Positions 23,273-35,543 of a stretch of DNA of 64,000 nucleotides are shown in pieces. The translations under genes were made by a program, and so were the position numbers. This DNA is from Paraphysoderma sedebokerense (Eukaryota; Blastocladiomycota; Physodermatomycetes; Physodermatales; Physodermataceae). Below the pieces are notes generated by a model. That model saw only the letters and a program-made list of their open reading frames with translations, was not told the origin of the DNA and did no database searches. Numbering within the stretch: position 1 is the first letter of the stretch; every line of letters begins with the position of its first letter. The stretch spans positions 558,001 through 622,000 of the forward strand of contig JAHLJZ010000002.1 of the NCBI GenBank assembly GCA_025602915.1. Reading direction: 5' to 3'.

Positions 23273-25121
23273 TTACGCTTCGGCGACTGGTTCGTTGGAG
23301 GGCTCTTCAGTTTCCATGGCAGTAGCTTCAGGTTGAGGTGTGGGTTGAGCTTCAGTGCCAGGTGCAGTCTCAGTAGCAGGAGCTTCGGGTGCCTCTGCCT
23401 TGTCTTCGGAAGTGCCGCTGACAATCGGGTTAAATTTGGCCATAATAGTGCGGCATTTTTCACGAACTTGACATTTTGCGAGCTCTTCTTCAATCGGATG
23501 AGAGTAAGTAGTTGATAATATAACCTTGATGACCTTCAAAATCTTGGTTTCTTTGAGTAATTCCGCCGTGACTTCAAAATTCTCGACATTATTTAAGACT
23601 TCCGTGACTTTGTCCCATTCCTAAAATAGACTATGTCAATACTCCATTACTTGTAATAATGGGCGACAACGGAATCAGACGTACAATTTCATTTTCGGCC
23701 GCTATGTAATTACCAGATTCGTCCTTCTTTTTGGCAAGCCATTTTTGCAAGCGATGGCGGTAACTGAGCAGTATTTCTGCAGGTGATTCTACAATATATA
23801 TGTAAGCATCCTCCAAATGTATGTATCATAAAAAAGTATAGCGCACTAGATTTCTTTTGCTTGGACTCAGCCGGGGTGGATTCTTCCGTGCCAGCTTCCG
23901 CGGTTGCAGAACGGCGATTACTTTTCCTACCACCAGCAGCTTCAGCAGGAGCTTGAGACTTGCGAGCCTATCCAGGAAAACGAAATCAGTCATCTGCCCA
24001 CAGGTGTGCTACAGCCTGCACAATCCCAAACCTTCTTGGGCTTCTCTTCGCCTGCTACTTTTTTTCCTGCGCTCTTTTTTCTTTTCTTTGCCGCAACGGC
24101 ATCTTCGTCACTTTGTTCACCAGTCTTTCTCTTTTTACTCTTTCTTTTCTTTCCTTCGGCTGCCATATCATCTGCCGAATCGACGAGTTCGTTCTCGTCT
24201 GCAGCGGACATTGTGACGTCTTCAGGTTGGAGGGATCGGGCGATTAACTCATTTAATATATCTCGGTTATCCTTGGCTTCAGCGACCGCGGCAACGAAAT
24301 CTTTCTTTTTTGCTCCATCTGAGAAATTATCCCAGAATTCATCCAGAGGATACATTTCCGATGCCGTATGGTAACCGCTAATAAACAGAATGACGTCAGC
24401 CAACCGAATAGCATAAACAGACCAAATTAACCAAACACAAAAGCAAGACTAAAAATGCAAGTTGTGCGAAAGCAGAGGAACAACAAAACGTACTAATCAT
24501 GGGTTCCGAAAAAGAGGATAGGATATTTTTGAACTTTACTCTGAGCTTGTTTGGGAATACGGGCGGGAACCTCACTTTCTTGCAAAACCTATACAGAAAA
24601 AAAAATTGGGATTTAGTCAGTCACAAAGTGGTAAAGAGACGAAAGATTTGTATAATTAAACAACATACTCTTCCAGGCCAGGTTGGATAACCCTTCATCC
24701 TAACCCAAACATAATCACCAGGGGCGTACGAGCGTTCCGGCGCAGACACACTTTTCTTTGATTTTTTCTTCGCTTGTGCCTTGGAAGTTTTGCTTGATTG
24801 GGCAGAGCTTTCAGATTGAACAACGTCTGCTTCTTTTTCTTCGGATGGCTCAGTAACTTCTTTCTCTGCCGGTGTCTCTTCCTGTGGGGCATCAGAGGCA
24901 GGTTTCTCTGTGGCGGTCTCTTCGGTTTGCATGGCATTCACAGGCTCGGCTCGCTTCGGTGATGGCGATCGGGTACGTTTTGGAGAGCTAGGGGGCTTTT
25001 CTTTAGCCGGAGATGCTGGACGCTCAGGTTCGACCATCTGTTGCTTCGTTGGGGATTTGGGAGCTTTGGTAGGGGAAGCGAGTGGAGTTTCTTCGACTGG
25101 ATCAACGGTCATCATGAACAC
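23273..25121 (-). CDS. PWWP and LEDGF-IBD/TFIIS-N-like chromatin protein
   Basis: A chromatin reader of HDGF/PSIP1 type. Six phase-checked exons (24669-25121, 24494-24588, 24032-24377, 23847-23967, 23685-23788, 23273-23620) give 488 aa. A long proline/serine/lysine-rich N-terminus contains SPxK/R motifs. The PWWP domain starts about residue 135 (YAPGDYVWVRMKGYPTWPGR) and includes the aromatic cage region FFGTHDYGYH. A basic KKRK linker is a likely nuclear signal. An IBD/TFIIS-N-like helical bundle follows (PAEILLSYRHRLQKWL ... WDKVTEVL ... ILKVIKVIL). The tail is acidic and Glu/Ala-rich. PWWP domains bind H3K36-methylated nucleosomes; the IBD fold binds transcription elongation partners. Here the PWWP follows a 130-residue leader instead of being N-terminal. 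The start could also be either later Met within the first four codons. Confidence 0.87.
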
Positions 25122-25518
25122 TTAAATATTGGCAACAGCGATAGCAATATGCAGAGAGGAAAATAAACAACTGTCAACAAGGATACGAAGGAGATCCGAG
25201 GAGGATAAACAAACAGCATTGATCAAGAGCGATCCGACCGCAGAAACGATATGCAAGAAAAAAGCAATGCTGCTACTGAATATCAACAAAAGGAACAGGA
25301 CAGGATACCTATCGCGGGGGGTATGGGATGGAGGGATGCGAGGGGCGAGCGCAAGGATGAGGAATGCCAGATGTGGGTTTTGGAGAGAGGGAACGAGGAG
25401 CGAGCATTATCGCCAATTCCCAGCCCGCTCGCCCTTCTGCCACCACAACGCACAAAAACAAAAACCAACTGCGACGCGGAGATGATAATTTATTGTATTG
25501 TCTAATGGGCCCCACACA
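25122..25518. other. intergenic, purine-skewed
   Basis: This is the upstream region of the PWWP gene and the 3' flank of AFG1, both on the minus strand. On the plus strand it is strongly A/G-rich from 25130 to 25400, so the PWWP promoter and leader are pyrimidine-rich as transcribed. Open frames across it in several phases are composition-driven and not called. Confidence 0.55.
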
Positions 25519-27765
25519 CTAAGAAACAGACCGTCCGGCTCCACTCTCCATCCGTCGTACAGCAGCCCCCAGAACAGCCCTCCGTGCTTCTTCATTCAAC
25601 CAACTCACTCCCTGTATCTCGATCAATCTGGAAATGGCTCTCTGGAACGCAAATAGCTCTTCCTCACCGCTAAACACTGGCGACGCTTTGATTTCCTCCG
25701 ACGTCAGATTCATATCATCCGCCAGGTCCTGATAACCGTTGTCTGCGTTGCCCCTTTTCGATCCATGATCGGTGAATAAATTGAGTACATCAGTTTCGGC
25801 AATCATAATCAGGGACGCCTAAATTGATGTGTTAGCTCAACCTTCGATTCAAATTCCAAGAAATTCAACAGCTAAAATAACAAAACTACTGACCTTGCTC
25901 TCGTAAACCGCATCCAATAAAGTAATAAACCTTCGAGCTTCATACCTGTCCTTCAGGGTCATCTTGGGGACATCGGTGACGACAATCGTCTTGTAATTTG
26001 ACACCAGTTGCAAGTAATCGGCCGCACTCAAAGGCTGACGAATTGACGCCAAACATCAGTCACAAAAAGTAGGCAAGTATTTGTAAAGTGAGTAGAGAAT
26101 TACCTCTGAACAAAGTTGCTGGAACGAAAATTTTGCAACATTATCCACCGAAAATGGAACAATCAACTGCCTTCCCAAAAACTCGATTGATTTTTGATTC
26201 ACTTCATGAAAGAGAATTGAGTCAGTCAAATATAAATTAATATTTTTAATCTAATAAGTCTTCTTACCTGGTCGACCATTCACCAATCCTGCCCATACGT
26301 CTTCCAAGTACGCCTTATTTTCCACTGTATTGGGACTAATCACCCATTAAAAAGTCAATAAAAGACTATTATGACAGCAATATAATAAGAATAACTGACT
26401 GAATGAATACTTTAGCTAATTCTTGGGCTATCAAAGATCAGTCAGCTATAGCTACATTATCACGGCAAGATTGCACAGAACGTGGTACCTCTCTTTCTGT
26501 AGTCTATACCGGAATTCAAGGAAACGACTTCACACCGTTCCTTCAATAGCTCTATACAAGGGATAAAACTCGAGCGTTGAATGCCGTTCTTGTAGAGTTC
26601 TACGCAAAATTTAAGTTTAATAGACGTTGTTGGAATCGATCAAATAGAATACGAGTTTTTAACAACCATCAGGATGCCGATTGCTTGTAAACACAATAAC
26701 AACTCCCCTTTTCATCAATTCATATAACAGGTTTCGTAAAATCATAGCATCCGCAATATCGGTTACTTGCAATTCATCGAAACACAAAACATATGTATCC
26801 TTTGAAATATCCGAAGCGATTGAGACGATTGGATCCATTGCGTGCGAATAATGCGGTTTATTTCTCACTCTGTACTCATGAATTCCTGAATTTAAAAGAA
26901 GCAGACGCCTGATAAGTAAAATGAGGGCAATGACGATATATTAACTGAAACTTGGACTCACTGGCGTGGATATCTAACATCCATGCATGAAAATGCACTC
27001 TTTTTTTCTTCATATCAGATGGTAACGAATTGTAAAATAAATCCATACACATTGTCTTTCCAGTTCCTACATCGCCATATAAATACAATCCTTCCGGTCC
27101 AAATTGCGGTTTCGGCGGATCACTAAATTTTGACAAAACCTGAAATTTTTGAATATGTCAATATAAAAACCCAAGACCAGGTAACAGTATGCCACCACAC
27201 CAGTCAATCGTTTATATCAAAACCCCAACTCTAAGCAAAAGTTACCGAAATACCGAAATCCTGAAGCCGAGAATAAAATTATTAAAATTCAAACCTTATT
27301 AAGCCAACCAGATTGACTTAGTCCTCTATTACGACTTCCTTCAGATTCCTTGTGTCTAATTTCATTCCATTGCGGATAAAATGACAGCACTCTATCGTAC
27401 AACCCTTGCAATATCCCAATAATTTTCCTTTGAAACGGATCGTTATTGAGTTTTCGAGTTCGTATCAATTGTTCATAAACTGCCACTGGACCGTCCACCA
27501 CACTCGGCTGATTCGAATTCGAAATTGTCTGCGACGTTAAAGCCCGAAAGAGATATAGATTTGCTGATAGTCGCTTATTTCGGTGACAGGTTAGATTTTG
27601 TACCTGATACCGCCTAATTTTGGGTGTCTGAACCAATTGCACATTCCGAAGTTGGGCCGCCGACGAACATGTTAAGAACCGTCGGGTTGAACGGAAAGAA
27701 ATTGCTATCCCAAGGTTTGAGGCAATACATGTGATTAAATGATGTTTCGAATACAGAATTCGCAT
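25519..27765 (-). CDS. AFG1: AFG1-like mitochondrial AAA+ ATPase
   Basis: Inner-membrane ATPase (LACE1/AFG1L family) that helps turn over cytochrome oxidase subunits. Exons: 27295-27765, 26962-27139, 26667-26885, 26489-26599, a middle exon near 26394-26445, 26268-26335, 26104-26201, 25894-26034, 25519-25818; about 545 aa. The arginine/serine-rich N-terminus fits a mitochondrial presequence. Walker A is GDVGTGKT; Walker B is [17 protein letters not shown]; the sensor region is [17 protein letters not shown] and SGIDYRK follow. The C-terminal block [17 protein letters not shown] is diagnostic. All junctions keep phase except that the middle exon needs a weak GTCATA donor and a 40-nt intron. Its product there ([11 protein letters not shown]) is less well conserved, so that boundary is uncertain. 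Confidence 0.9.
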
Positions 27766-27971
27766 CCTTGTGATAGTTGCAAAAAGTAAATTTTAAGTAC
27801 AGCCTTGTGGCGGGTCACTGGGACAGACTAGCGGACATTGCGGAATTTTAACACGCTTCATGAAACAAAGTGTGGAATTGAAGAGCGATTCACTGTGCGA
27901 TTTGAATTTATGTTCTAAAATGGAGTAATGGTTGTATTAAAATACTGGTATTTATATATTCTAACAAATTT

Positions 27972-30830
27972 CTAGTATCCATCCGGTAATCCGCCTTTTC
28001 TGTAGTCGCTGACAGCTAAAACCACAAAGAAATCACAGTTAAAATTCAATCTCCAGATCAGGATTGACGGTGAAAACAAACTAAAAAACGCACCTTCTAC
28101 AGTCCCATCATTCAGCCTTCTAACACCTTGGACCACACTTTCGTATCTTCCAATTGGCAAAAGCTCTAGATTATGTTTACGTTCTTTCAATCCATCCACC
28201 AAATGCTTAGGAAAACCGAATTCCACTTCGCACTTGTTTGGATATAACTGGTCGTGCAACCGTGGCTCAGTGATGGCTTTTTCCAGTGACATGGAGAAAT
28301 CGTAATGATTGAGAATAGAATTCAAAACACCTGTAATGATTCTACTCCCGCCAGAACCCCCGATGGCAAGTTCAAATTGTCCATTGTATTCAACAATAGT
28401 AGGGACTGTCGAACTCATTGGTCGCTTTCCGGGCTCTAGAAAAATTATATAAATACTGATTCAAATATCTGAAAGGAGGTCTATAGATTAACTTACTTAT
28501 ATAGTTCATAGGACTCGGGGGCAACCCAAATGCGTTCGACGAACCGCGAATAGAGAAATCATCAATTTGGTCATTCAAAATAATTCCAGTTTCGGGATTC
28601 ATCATTCGTGAGCCAAACCATAGATTGACCTGTTTGAAAAGGTGACTGTTAAGCTCCGAGCAGCTATTCTACTCTGTTAAAATATTATCACTTACCGTAG
28701 AAGTAAGGGCAACTGCATTGTTATCTTTGTCAACCACACTTAGATGGGTAGTTCCATGTGATTCTGAATTTTCGTATTTGGCACCATACTCTTCCGGTTT
28801 TAAGGTATGCTCCTATAGAATACTTGTCAATACCGATCTCTTTGAGGATAACCGAGTTCAGTATAAACTTACGTCTGAAATATTAAATCGAGTGGCAGCG
28901 GCGAAATCCTTGGATATTATTTCCTGTACTCTTTTTCTAATGTTCACCTATGAAATAATAAATGAGATATGAGGAAGAAACCGTTTATAAACGAGGAATA
29001 AACTTACGAAGGAAGGGTCACCCAACTCTGATCTTCTAGCGAAGCCAAATCTCATTGATTCTACAATTCTATGCACATTAACCTCATTTTTCCCATCTAC
29101 TTTCATATCATATCCCTCTAAAGTGTTTAAAATGGAAGCCAGTACGGCCCCAGAGGCGGGCGGCGGAACACTCATAACTTTTCTCCCCTAGAAAATATAT
29201 GTCAGCTTATTTCAACATACAAATAAAACACTTCAGAGAGTTCATACTTTATACCAAGCAACAACAGGCGGTCGTAGGATCGCACGGTATGATCGCATAT
29301 CATCCATAGTCATGGTGCCACCTTCTGATTGCACTTGTTTAACAATGGCCTCGGCAATAGGACCCTACAACACTAGTTGGTAAATCTGAAGATGAGGTAT
29401 ATGTCGAGTGTGTTCTTACCTTATAAAATACATCAGCGCCACTGGTTGCGATTAATTCAAGGGTATTTGCAAAGGTTTTGCGTTGAACTATCTCCCCTTC
29501 TTTCACCAGTCGACCCTCCGGCGCAAAGACTTCACTCCAAGTTGACGAGCGCAATATCTCCTCTTCATAAACCTTATAAAGTTGACCAAATGCTCCAAGT
29601 TAGCGGAATGCAGAGAACAGTAATCACACGCATGGAATGTACCTTCAGTTTAGATACCAGGGCCTTGGTGGCTCGAAATCCCTGTCGATTCAAATCGACC
29701 ACAGGTTTAAATAATTCTTTCCAAGGAAGTTTTCCATGTCGTTTATGGGCTAGTTCAAATCCCCGGATTTCACCCCTACGAATCGAAGCGTCAGACAAAA
29801 GAATAGTAACTTCCGACGGGGCAGTCAATACGTACGGCACACCCACTGAAAGTGCGCCAACTTGGGCTAACATCGGATCTTTCAAATACGGCTCTTCCGT
29901 TGAACCAGTTGGTGCAGTTTCCCTATTTGCATTGTGACAATGTCAGAATTCTTGTTACGACGTTAGAATGGAATCCGAGCGGGAATAACATACCTAAAGT
30001 CGATTGCTTCGACTAATCCTTTCTGAGTTCGAATAAGCATGAATCCGCCACTAGAGAATGCATTAGAGCAACTCATCCACGGTACTTAACATTTTGAAGT
30101 ATAATTGTCTTACCCTCCGATACCAGATGAAAAGCCTAGATGAATTCAAAACCTTGTTAGATGAGGATCTGAGTTGATAAATTTACATAATATCACTCAC
30201 TATTGATAGAACCGATACTAAAAAATTGCAAATGAGGTGTTAGATAACACGTTATGCCTACATATTAAATTTGAAATGACTATGAGAATCACGAACCAAA
30301 GAGCGGATGCGATCGCGGAATCTACAGCATTTCCACCAATTTGCATGATATCCTTTCCCATCGTGGAACAGACGTCGACTTCAGTGGCAACAGCGGCCGT
30401 GGTGTAGATCTGACCGAAGCGCTCTAATATACATCAATTTCGGTTAACTCTTGAAAATCAAGGACATGTTTCGACTCGAATCATTTTGGGGATGAAAATA
30501 TAGAGTGTATTACTTTGAGAAACGGCCTCATCTTGGCCGATATCACCGAGAAACTGTTCAGATTGTTGGAACGCAACATGTAGGTGTCGGGTAATGTGAA
30601 GACAAGCTCCTAATGAAGAGAAATATTAGTTTCGTGCAAAATCTCTGATTCCACTCCTAAATTGTTTCTGTGATTGAGATACCCAAATTGAATCAGAACT
30701 TACCTGCCAGCAGAAATGTCCCAACTGCAACAGTGAAAGCTCGCTTGGAAACTTTTATCCATTCTTTGTGACTCTTTTCTGGTATGTCGAGGTTACTCTC
30801 CTCGTCATGGAGTTTCGTATAGGCAACCAT
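27972..30830 (-). CDS. GGT1: gamma-glutamyltransferase, type II membrane protein
   Basis: Gamma-glutamyl transpeptidase, which removes the glutamyl group of glutathione and conjugates. It is spread over more than a dozen small exons; the first is 30704-30830 and the last encodes VSDYRKGGLPDGY. A short cytosolic N-terminus is followed by a signal-anchor helix (KRAFTVAVGTFLLAGACLHI). The large subunit has STMGKDIMQIGGNAVDSAIA, the SGIGGGGFMLIRT loop and DFRETAP. The small subunit starts at the autoprocessing and catalytic Thr in SHGTTHLSVVDKDNNAVA, followed by NDQIDDFS, PGKRPMSSTVPTI and IGGSGGSRI, the oxyanion and binding loops. All key residues look intact, so it is probably active and processed into two chains. 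Not every internal splice site was fixed. Confidence 0.93.
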
Positions 30831-31379
30831 ATCTTACGAATTCAAAACACAGTAGGTGGCAGCACAATGATACTTCGAGCACTAAAAAAATGCGATACTG
30901 ATTGCTATATCCCTTGACCTCTCACAGTCTTTGAATTAAAGAGTTTACGAAAGAATTTCTGGTCTGGTTTTAAATGCCAATTGCATGCCGTTTGATGCCA
31001 TTCTTCCCCGTTTCGCCCCATTCAAACAGAACGTGGATCCAAGGACGCGCCCGGATGATACAACAATGCCTCCAGGGGAATACGACGTGACAGATCCACA
31101 CAAAACCCACACTTGCTACCAATGTTGATGACGGAATTATTGGAAATGGAAGAACAGTGTTCCTCATAGGCTAGTTTATTCTCTCAATATCTTAGATTCC
31201 GATATTTTACCGGATCACCTAAACGTTCGTATTATACAAGAAACCATGGTATCATCTAGCTGTCCAAAAATCAACCATTCAGGGCGTATATTCCTGTCAT
31301 TATTATATGCAGTTTCAAGTTTCTTTCTATTTGAGCAAAACTCGCTAGTATATATCAATTAAACTATTCTTAAAAACTT
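30831..31379. other. intergenic
   Basis: This is the upstream region of GGT and the 3' flank of the RhoGAP gene. A 65-codon minus-strand frame at 30970-31167 has no supporting features. No RNA gene or repeat is seen. Confidence 0.55.
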
Positions 31380-33569
31380 TCAAACTCGAGTACGTTTTAG
31401 ACGGTGTGACGGATCACCGTATTGATATTCCTCGAGGTTTACAGGTGTGACTCCTAGTATCGTGAAAATATGTCAACGACAGATGACTTTACAATCGGAG
31501 AAGAATATATGACGTACCGGTTTTTTCCTTACAAATTGACGCCCAAGTATCATACTCGGCAACTTTAATATCTTGATGATTAATCTTTTTGTATTTTTTC
31601 ACTGGGGAACTAGAAGCCCCATTTCTTCTTCCATTCTTGTGTCCTTTCTTTCCTTTTTTTGTTGCAGATCCTACAATGGCCATCTTTTCAAATAAGTCTG
31701 AGATATCCACATTCTGGCATCTAGCTTTCATATCTTCGAGCACTTTCCACAAATTCATTTCTTCATCTTTGTTTTTACTCGCGTGAATCATCAATTCGAA
31801 AATATCCGCACTCCATTCATAATTGATTCTATCCTCTACACTCACCATTTGAAATCTAAAGAAATTAGGGGCAAATACAATCGCGAGATTCTTCGCACTC
31901 ATTTGATTATGGTCCTTTTGCTCAGCTACTTGCGAACAAAAGCCTAGTATGTACTGTAACAACTGTCGTTCTTGTTTTGGGACGCGAAAAACCGCAGCGC
32001 GCAGGCAAGAAATCGTTTTGTGATCTGGGATACCATCACTTTGTGTTCCTTGCTGAACATTAAATTTATGTCGGAGCCATATTTGTCGAAAAGCGGGATA
32101 CAATGATTCAGGAATGATAGGTCGCGGAAGTTTCTTGAGGAATTGTTTGATGATATCGGCTATCTCATGTTGAGAAATGGAATCACTGCCTGGAACGTAT
32201 AAACTGTCAAATCCAATCGGATATTTTCCTTGTCCATATTCTCGCAATATTCTATTGATTTCAAGAGATGATCCAGACACGCGAAAAATTCCTTCCTTCG
32301 TAATAGCGTATTTCAGCAAGTATTGAGACGCGAAATAAATCAGTTTAGGTATTTTCAGAGATCCCACTTGAATGCCTGATTCAAGTAGTACGCCATCCAG
32401 TGCTTGACCTAGTACCTGTAACTAAACATAAAAGTATGTCAATCTCTGGACCCAAGATGTGACTTTGTAGGTGGAATAAAAGACTCTCATAGTACCGAAT
32501 CCGATGGTTTCAATTCTACTCTTTCCCCCGTGAACTCCTTCGTGGGCTTCCAATTCTGAGTAAACTTTTGAAAGAAAGCTCCAAAGCGATTTCCCTTCGC
32601 ATGAGCCGTCTCCACATTTGCCTCTTCATCTGGAACCGAAATCTGCAACAAAGTTTCTAAATCTATCTTCGCGACTTTCTGAATACCTAACAACTCCCCG
32701 TCGCTCATTGAATTAATATCGTACGAACGCGGTTTAGGTGGCAATTCTTTCGACAAAGAGTTACTACTAGCGGCGGAAGTAAGATCTAAAGGAGCTGGTC
32801 GATCAAGGGTGAAGCTACTGGCAGTGAATCCAAAATCAACCGGGAATTTGGTTGGTGTGGTCGGATCTTGGAAAAGTGATGATTGGGATAATTTTTGAGG
32901 ATTGGGGAATTCAAATTTCGGAAACGTTGGTGTACTAAAAGTATCTGCGTTGACAGAGCGATTCGGATTCTGCGTGGGTTCAGGCGATTTGTCTTGGGTT
33001 GGGGAAGTTTTAATTGACATCGCAATTGACATTGCTGAACCGCCTCGCCTCAAATTAAAAGTGTCTGCATGGATATCGGGATTTGGTGTGGGAATTGAAA
33101 TGTCGGAATGAGATGTCGCTGATGTAGTTCGATACAAGTTGATGATGTCTTCGTGATTCGCGTACTCTGCAGCTTGGGTTGGAGTGGGAGGAAGAGGTTT
33201 TTGCAACGCATCAAGGGAACCCAACTTTGAGTCTGTCGGTTGCGCAATCTTCTGGTGTTGCTCTGGGTGTGCATCGATTGAAGGTTCGGATAATGAGCGT
33301 ACAAAAGAATCATTGTCTACATCATCCGAGAGAGGTTTCTCATTTCGGAAGTTTTTATCCAACTCCAGCACCGCGGAATGCCGCCTTTTGAGAGTGATTT
33401 GGTCCCCAAAGAAACCGTTTGTCATGTTAAGATGTGAGATAATGGATGCCAATGGTTGTCGGATGGAGTCGAGAGATGTAGATGAGGAACGGAGGAGGAG
33501 AGAGACGAAAGAAGGAAGTCGGAGACAAACTGGCGCGCCGCGAATTCCTGCTGGTCTGACGAAATGCAA
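31380..33569 (-). CDS. RhoGAP-domain protein
   Basis: GTPase-activating protein for Rho-family GTPases. Three phase-checked exons (32496-33569, 31518-32421, 31380-31453) give 683 aa from the first Met, or 635 aa from the Met at 33425 (MTNGFFGDQ). The second start lies nearer the first conserved-looking basic stretch and is equally plausible. Residues up to about 350 are low-complexity (Ser/Pro/Asp) with phosphorylation-like motifs. The RhoGAP fold starts at LGQALDGVLLESG. The arginine finger lies in EGIFRVSGSS, and the LPRPIIPESLY, LLQYILGF and MSAKNLAIVFAPNFFR blocks are typical. A polybasic stretch (KKGKKGHKNGRRN) after the domain may bind membranes. The last exon is supported by a GTACGT donor and the protein-like tail VTPVNLEEYQYGDPSH. 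The target GTPase is unknown. Confidence 0.88.
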
Positions 33570-33842
33570 CTCTCGATAAAATTTACATTATCTAAATTTA
33601 TCTTTGAATGTTTTCGTTAACCTGACATCAATACAAACTCTTTCCTATCTCCATTCCCTAGCGCTTGACTCAATATGTATCAAGCTTCCTTTTTATGTAC
33701 ACGATAGACAACTTGTTGTATAATTATCTACTCAAATGCCCAAACTTAGAGAAGGTACATTACAATATATATCATAGATTATCCTGTCCATCCCTGATTC
33801 TCGTCATTGGTATCCTTTACGCCAAGATTGCAGAATAACTGT

Positions 33843-34409
33843 TCAATCGAGGAAACGAGACACCGCAGCCACCAAAATATGTATAATTTTGGCTGATTTC
33901 CTCCTCCATTGTTTCGTTCTTAACAAAACATACATCGACATGAATAACAACCACTTCCTAATCCGTCGCATATAAATAAACTTTAAAAAGTCCATCAATA
34001 CTCCTTTTCCCTTTTGTATTAAAGTATGCCTGATCGTGGCGGATAATTGATGTGATAACGTATGTTTACGAGGCGGAACAGACAATCCATTTTTGGAAAC
34101 TTGTGCTTCTAGCCTCACAATTCTGTTTTCCAGGTGTATTAATTTATTTGTGATATTGGTTTCAATTCGAAGTAGTTCGGCATATATTTCATTTATCGGG
34201 ACGACGACGGGGGAGTTGGCGTTCGGATTTGCGCCCGAGCTATGAGAACCGAATACTGAAATCTGATCGCTATGTGGAACGGAAGTATTACTTGGCTGCG
34301 GGGGAGAAGAGTTTGGTTGAGAGAGGAAAGTGAAGAAATCGGATGGGACCATTTGGTTTTTGGCGTGAGTTTGGGAACGGTTTCGGTGATGATTCGTGCT
34401 GCCCAGCAT
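33843..34409 (-). CDS. hypothetical coiled-coil protein
   Basis: I do not recognise this 188-aa single-exon frame. It has a polar, proline/serine-rich first third with asparagine runs. A short amphipathic coiled coil follows at about residues 70-110 (EIYAELLRIETNITNKLIHL, then ENRIVRLEAQV). The basic C-terminal half contains a short hydrophobic patch (KWLLFMSMYVLLR). It is divergent with TIM22, 254 bp away. The heptad pattern and the position between two real genes favour a gene, but no family is evident and the frame could be extended or cut by introns. Confidence 0.5.
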   Translation of the reverse strand: MLGSTNHHRNRSQTHAKNQMVPSDFFTFLSQPNSSPPQPSNTSVPHSDQISVFGSHSSGANPNANSPVVVPINEIYAELLRIETNITNKLIHLENRIVRLEAQVSKNGLSVPPRKHTLSHQLSATIRHTLIQKGKGVLMDFLKFIYMRRIRKWLLFMSMYVLLRTKQWRRKSAKIIHILVAAVSRFLD

Positions 34410-34663
34410 ATTGTTACGACAACGCAGCGATTATTAATATTTCGTGCCAAATACAGAAGAATTAATAATGTAGTGAGTTCACCATGTCGTCGTAGGAAAG
34501 TTGCCGAAAGGGATTTGTAGCGATTGTTACTGTGCCACGGACGACTGGTTGAAATCCAAGTTCCATGACGTTGTCAACAGCTCCCGAACACGTGTACTGA
34601 TAAACAAGTGGATACACTTGGACTGTCAGATACCACTGGAATGTAGAATTTACTTCCGTAATA

Positions 34664-35375
34664 ATGAATGCAAACCCACAATCTCATATGCCCGGTGGAC
34701 CCCAACCACCTTCGCCGGAGCAGATATATGCACAGCAATTCATGGAATCATGTCCATTCAAAGCTGTCACTTCTGGAGTCATGGGTAAATTTGTCATTCC
34801 AATCCCTCAGTCCGCGTCTCGCTATTTAAACTTGACAATTAACTCTATTTAGGGTTTGGAATCGGTGGTCTCTTTGGGTTATTTATGGCTGGAGTGGACT
34901 TTTCAGCGACAAATGAGCATCTGAATAAGTCGACGAAAGAGCAGATAAAGTATGCGTTTAGGGACATGGGTTCAAGATCGTGGGGAAACGCAAAAGGTTT
35001 TGCTCTTGTGGCTGCAGTGTTCTCGGGGACTGAGTGCATAGTGGAATCGGTAAGTTCATGGGAGGTTTAATGCTTAGAAATGCGATTGTTAATTGGACTG
35101 AAATTGAACTTTCCAAAATCTCTCAAAACCAATAGTATCGAGCCAAAAATGATATTTATAACAGTTTGTCTGCGGGTTGTATAACGGGCGGAGTGTTAGC
35201 TGGTAGAGGTAGGCAATGCGCGATACAAACTCCTTTGTCTATTGTTTTGTCGCATTTAAATCTGATGTGATTTTGATTTCCTATAGCCGGACCCAAAGCC
35301 GCTCTCGGTGGATGTGCCACATTCGCAGCATTCTCCGCTGCAATTGATTGGTATATGAAAGAAAGAGAGGAATAA
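34664..35375 (+). CDS. TIM22: mitochondrial import translocase subunit Tim22
   Basis: Channel subunit of the TIM22 complex, which inserts carrier proteins into the inner mitochondrial membrane. Four phase-checked exons (34664-34784, 34853-35049, 35136-35208, 35287-35375) give 159 aa, a usual length. It has the Tim17/22/23 fold with four helices. Visible are the paired cysteine region (MESCPFKAVTSGVMG), the GxxxG helices (GFGIGGLFGLFMAGVD), RDMGSRSWGNAKGFALVAAV, the ECIVESYRAKND loop, and the last helices GCITGGVLAGRAGPKAALGG and CATFAAFSAAIDWYM. The conserved loop Cys pair, one before helix 1 (MESCPF) and one in GTECIVE, that can form a disulphide is present. Confidence 0.95.
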
Positions 35376-35543
35376 TAGATCTGACGGACTATACCCTGAT
35401 TATGTAGTATATTGACAGTTTAATAGCCTTTATTGATTGATAGTTTGTACGATAGATAACTTTAATTCGACCAATAATGACTTAAGGTTTTCAACTCCAG
35501 ACGGAGTGCAACTTTCTTTTAAGTTCTAGTATGACGACAATGT

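Noticed and set aside
25130-25500. Overlapping long open frames on both strands
   Set aside because: They arise from purine-skewed composition; no signal peptide, domain or splice context supports them.
29735-29765. tRNA-like B box (AGTTCAAATCCCC)
   Set aside because: It lies inside the GGT coding exon, with no A box or cloverleaf around it.
30970-31167. 65-codon minus-strand frame
   Set aside because: There is no homology or features, and it lies in the GGT/RhoGAP intergenic gap.
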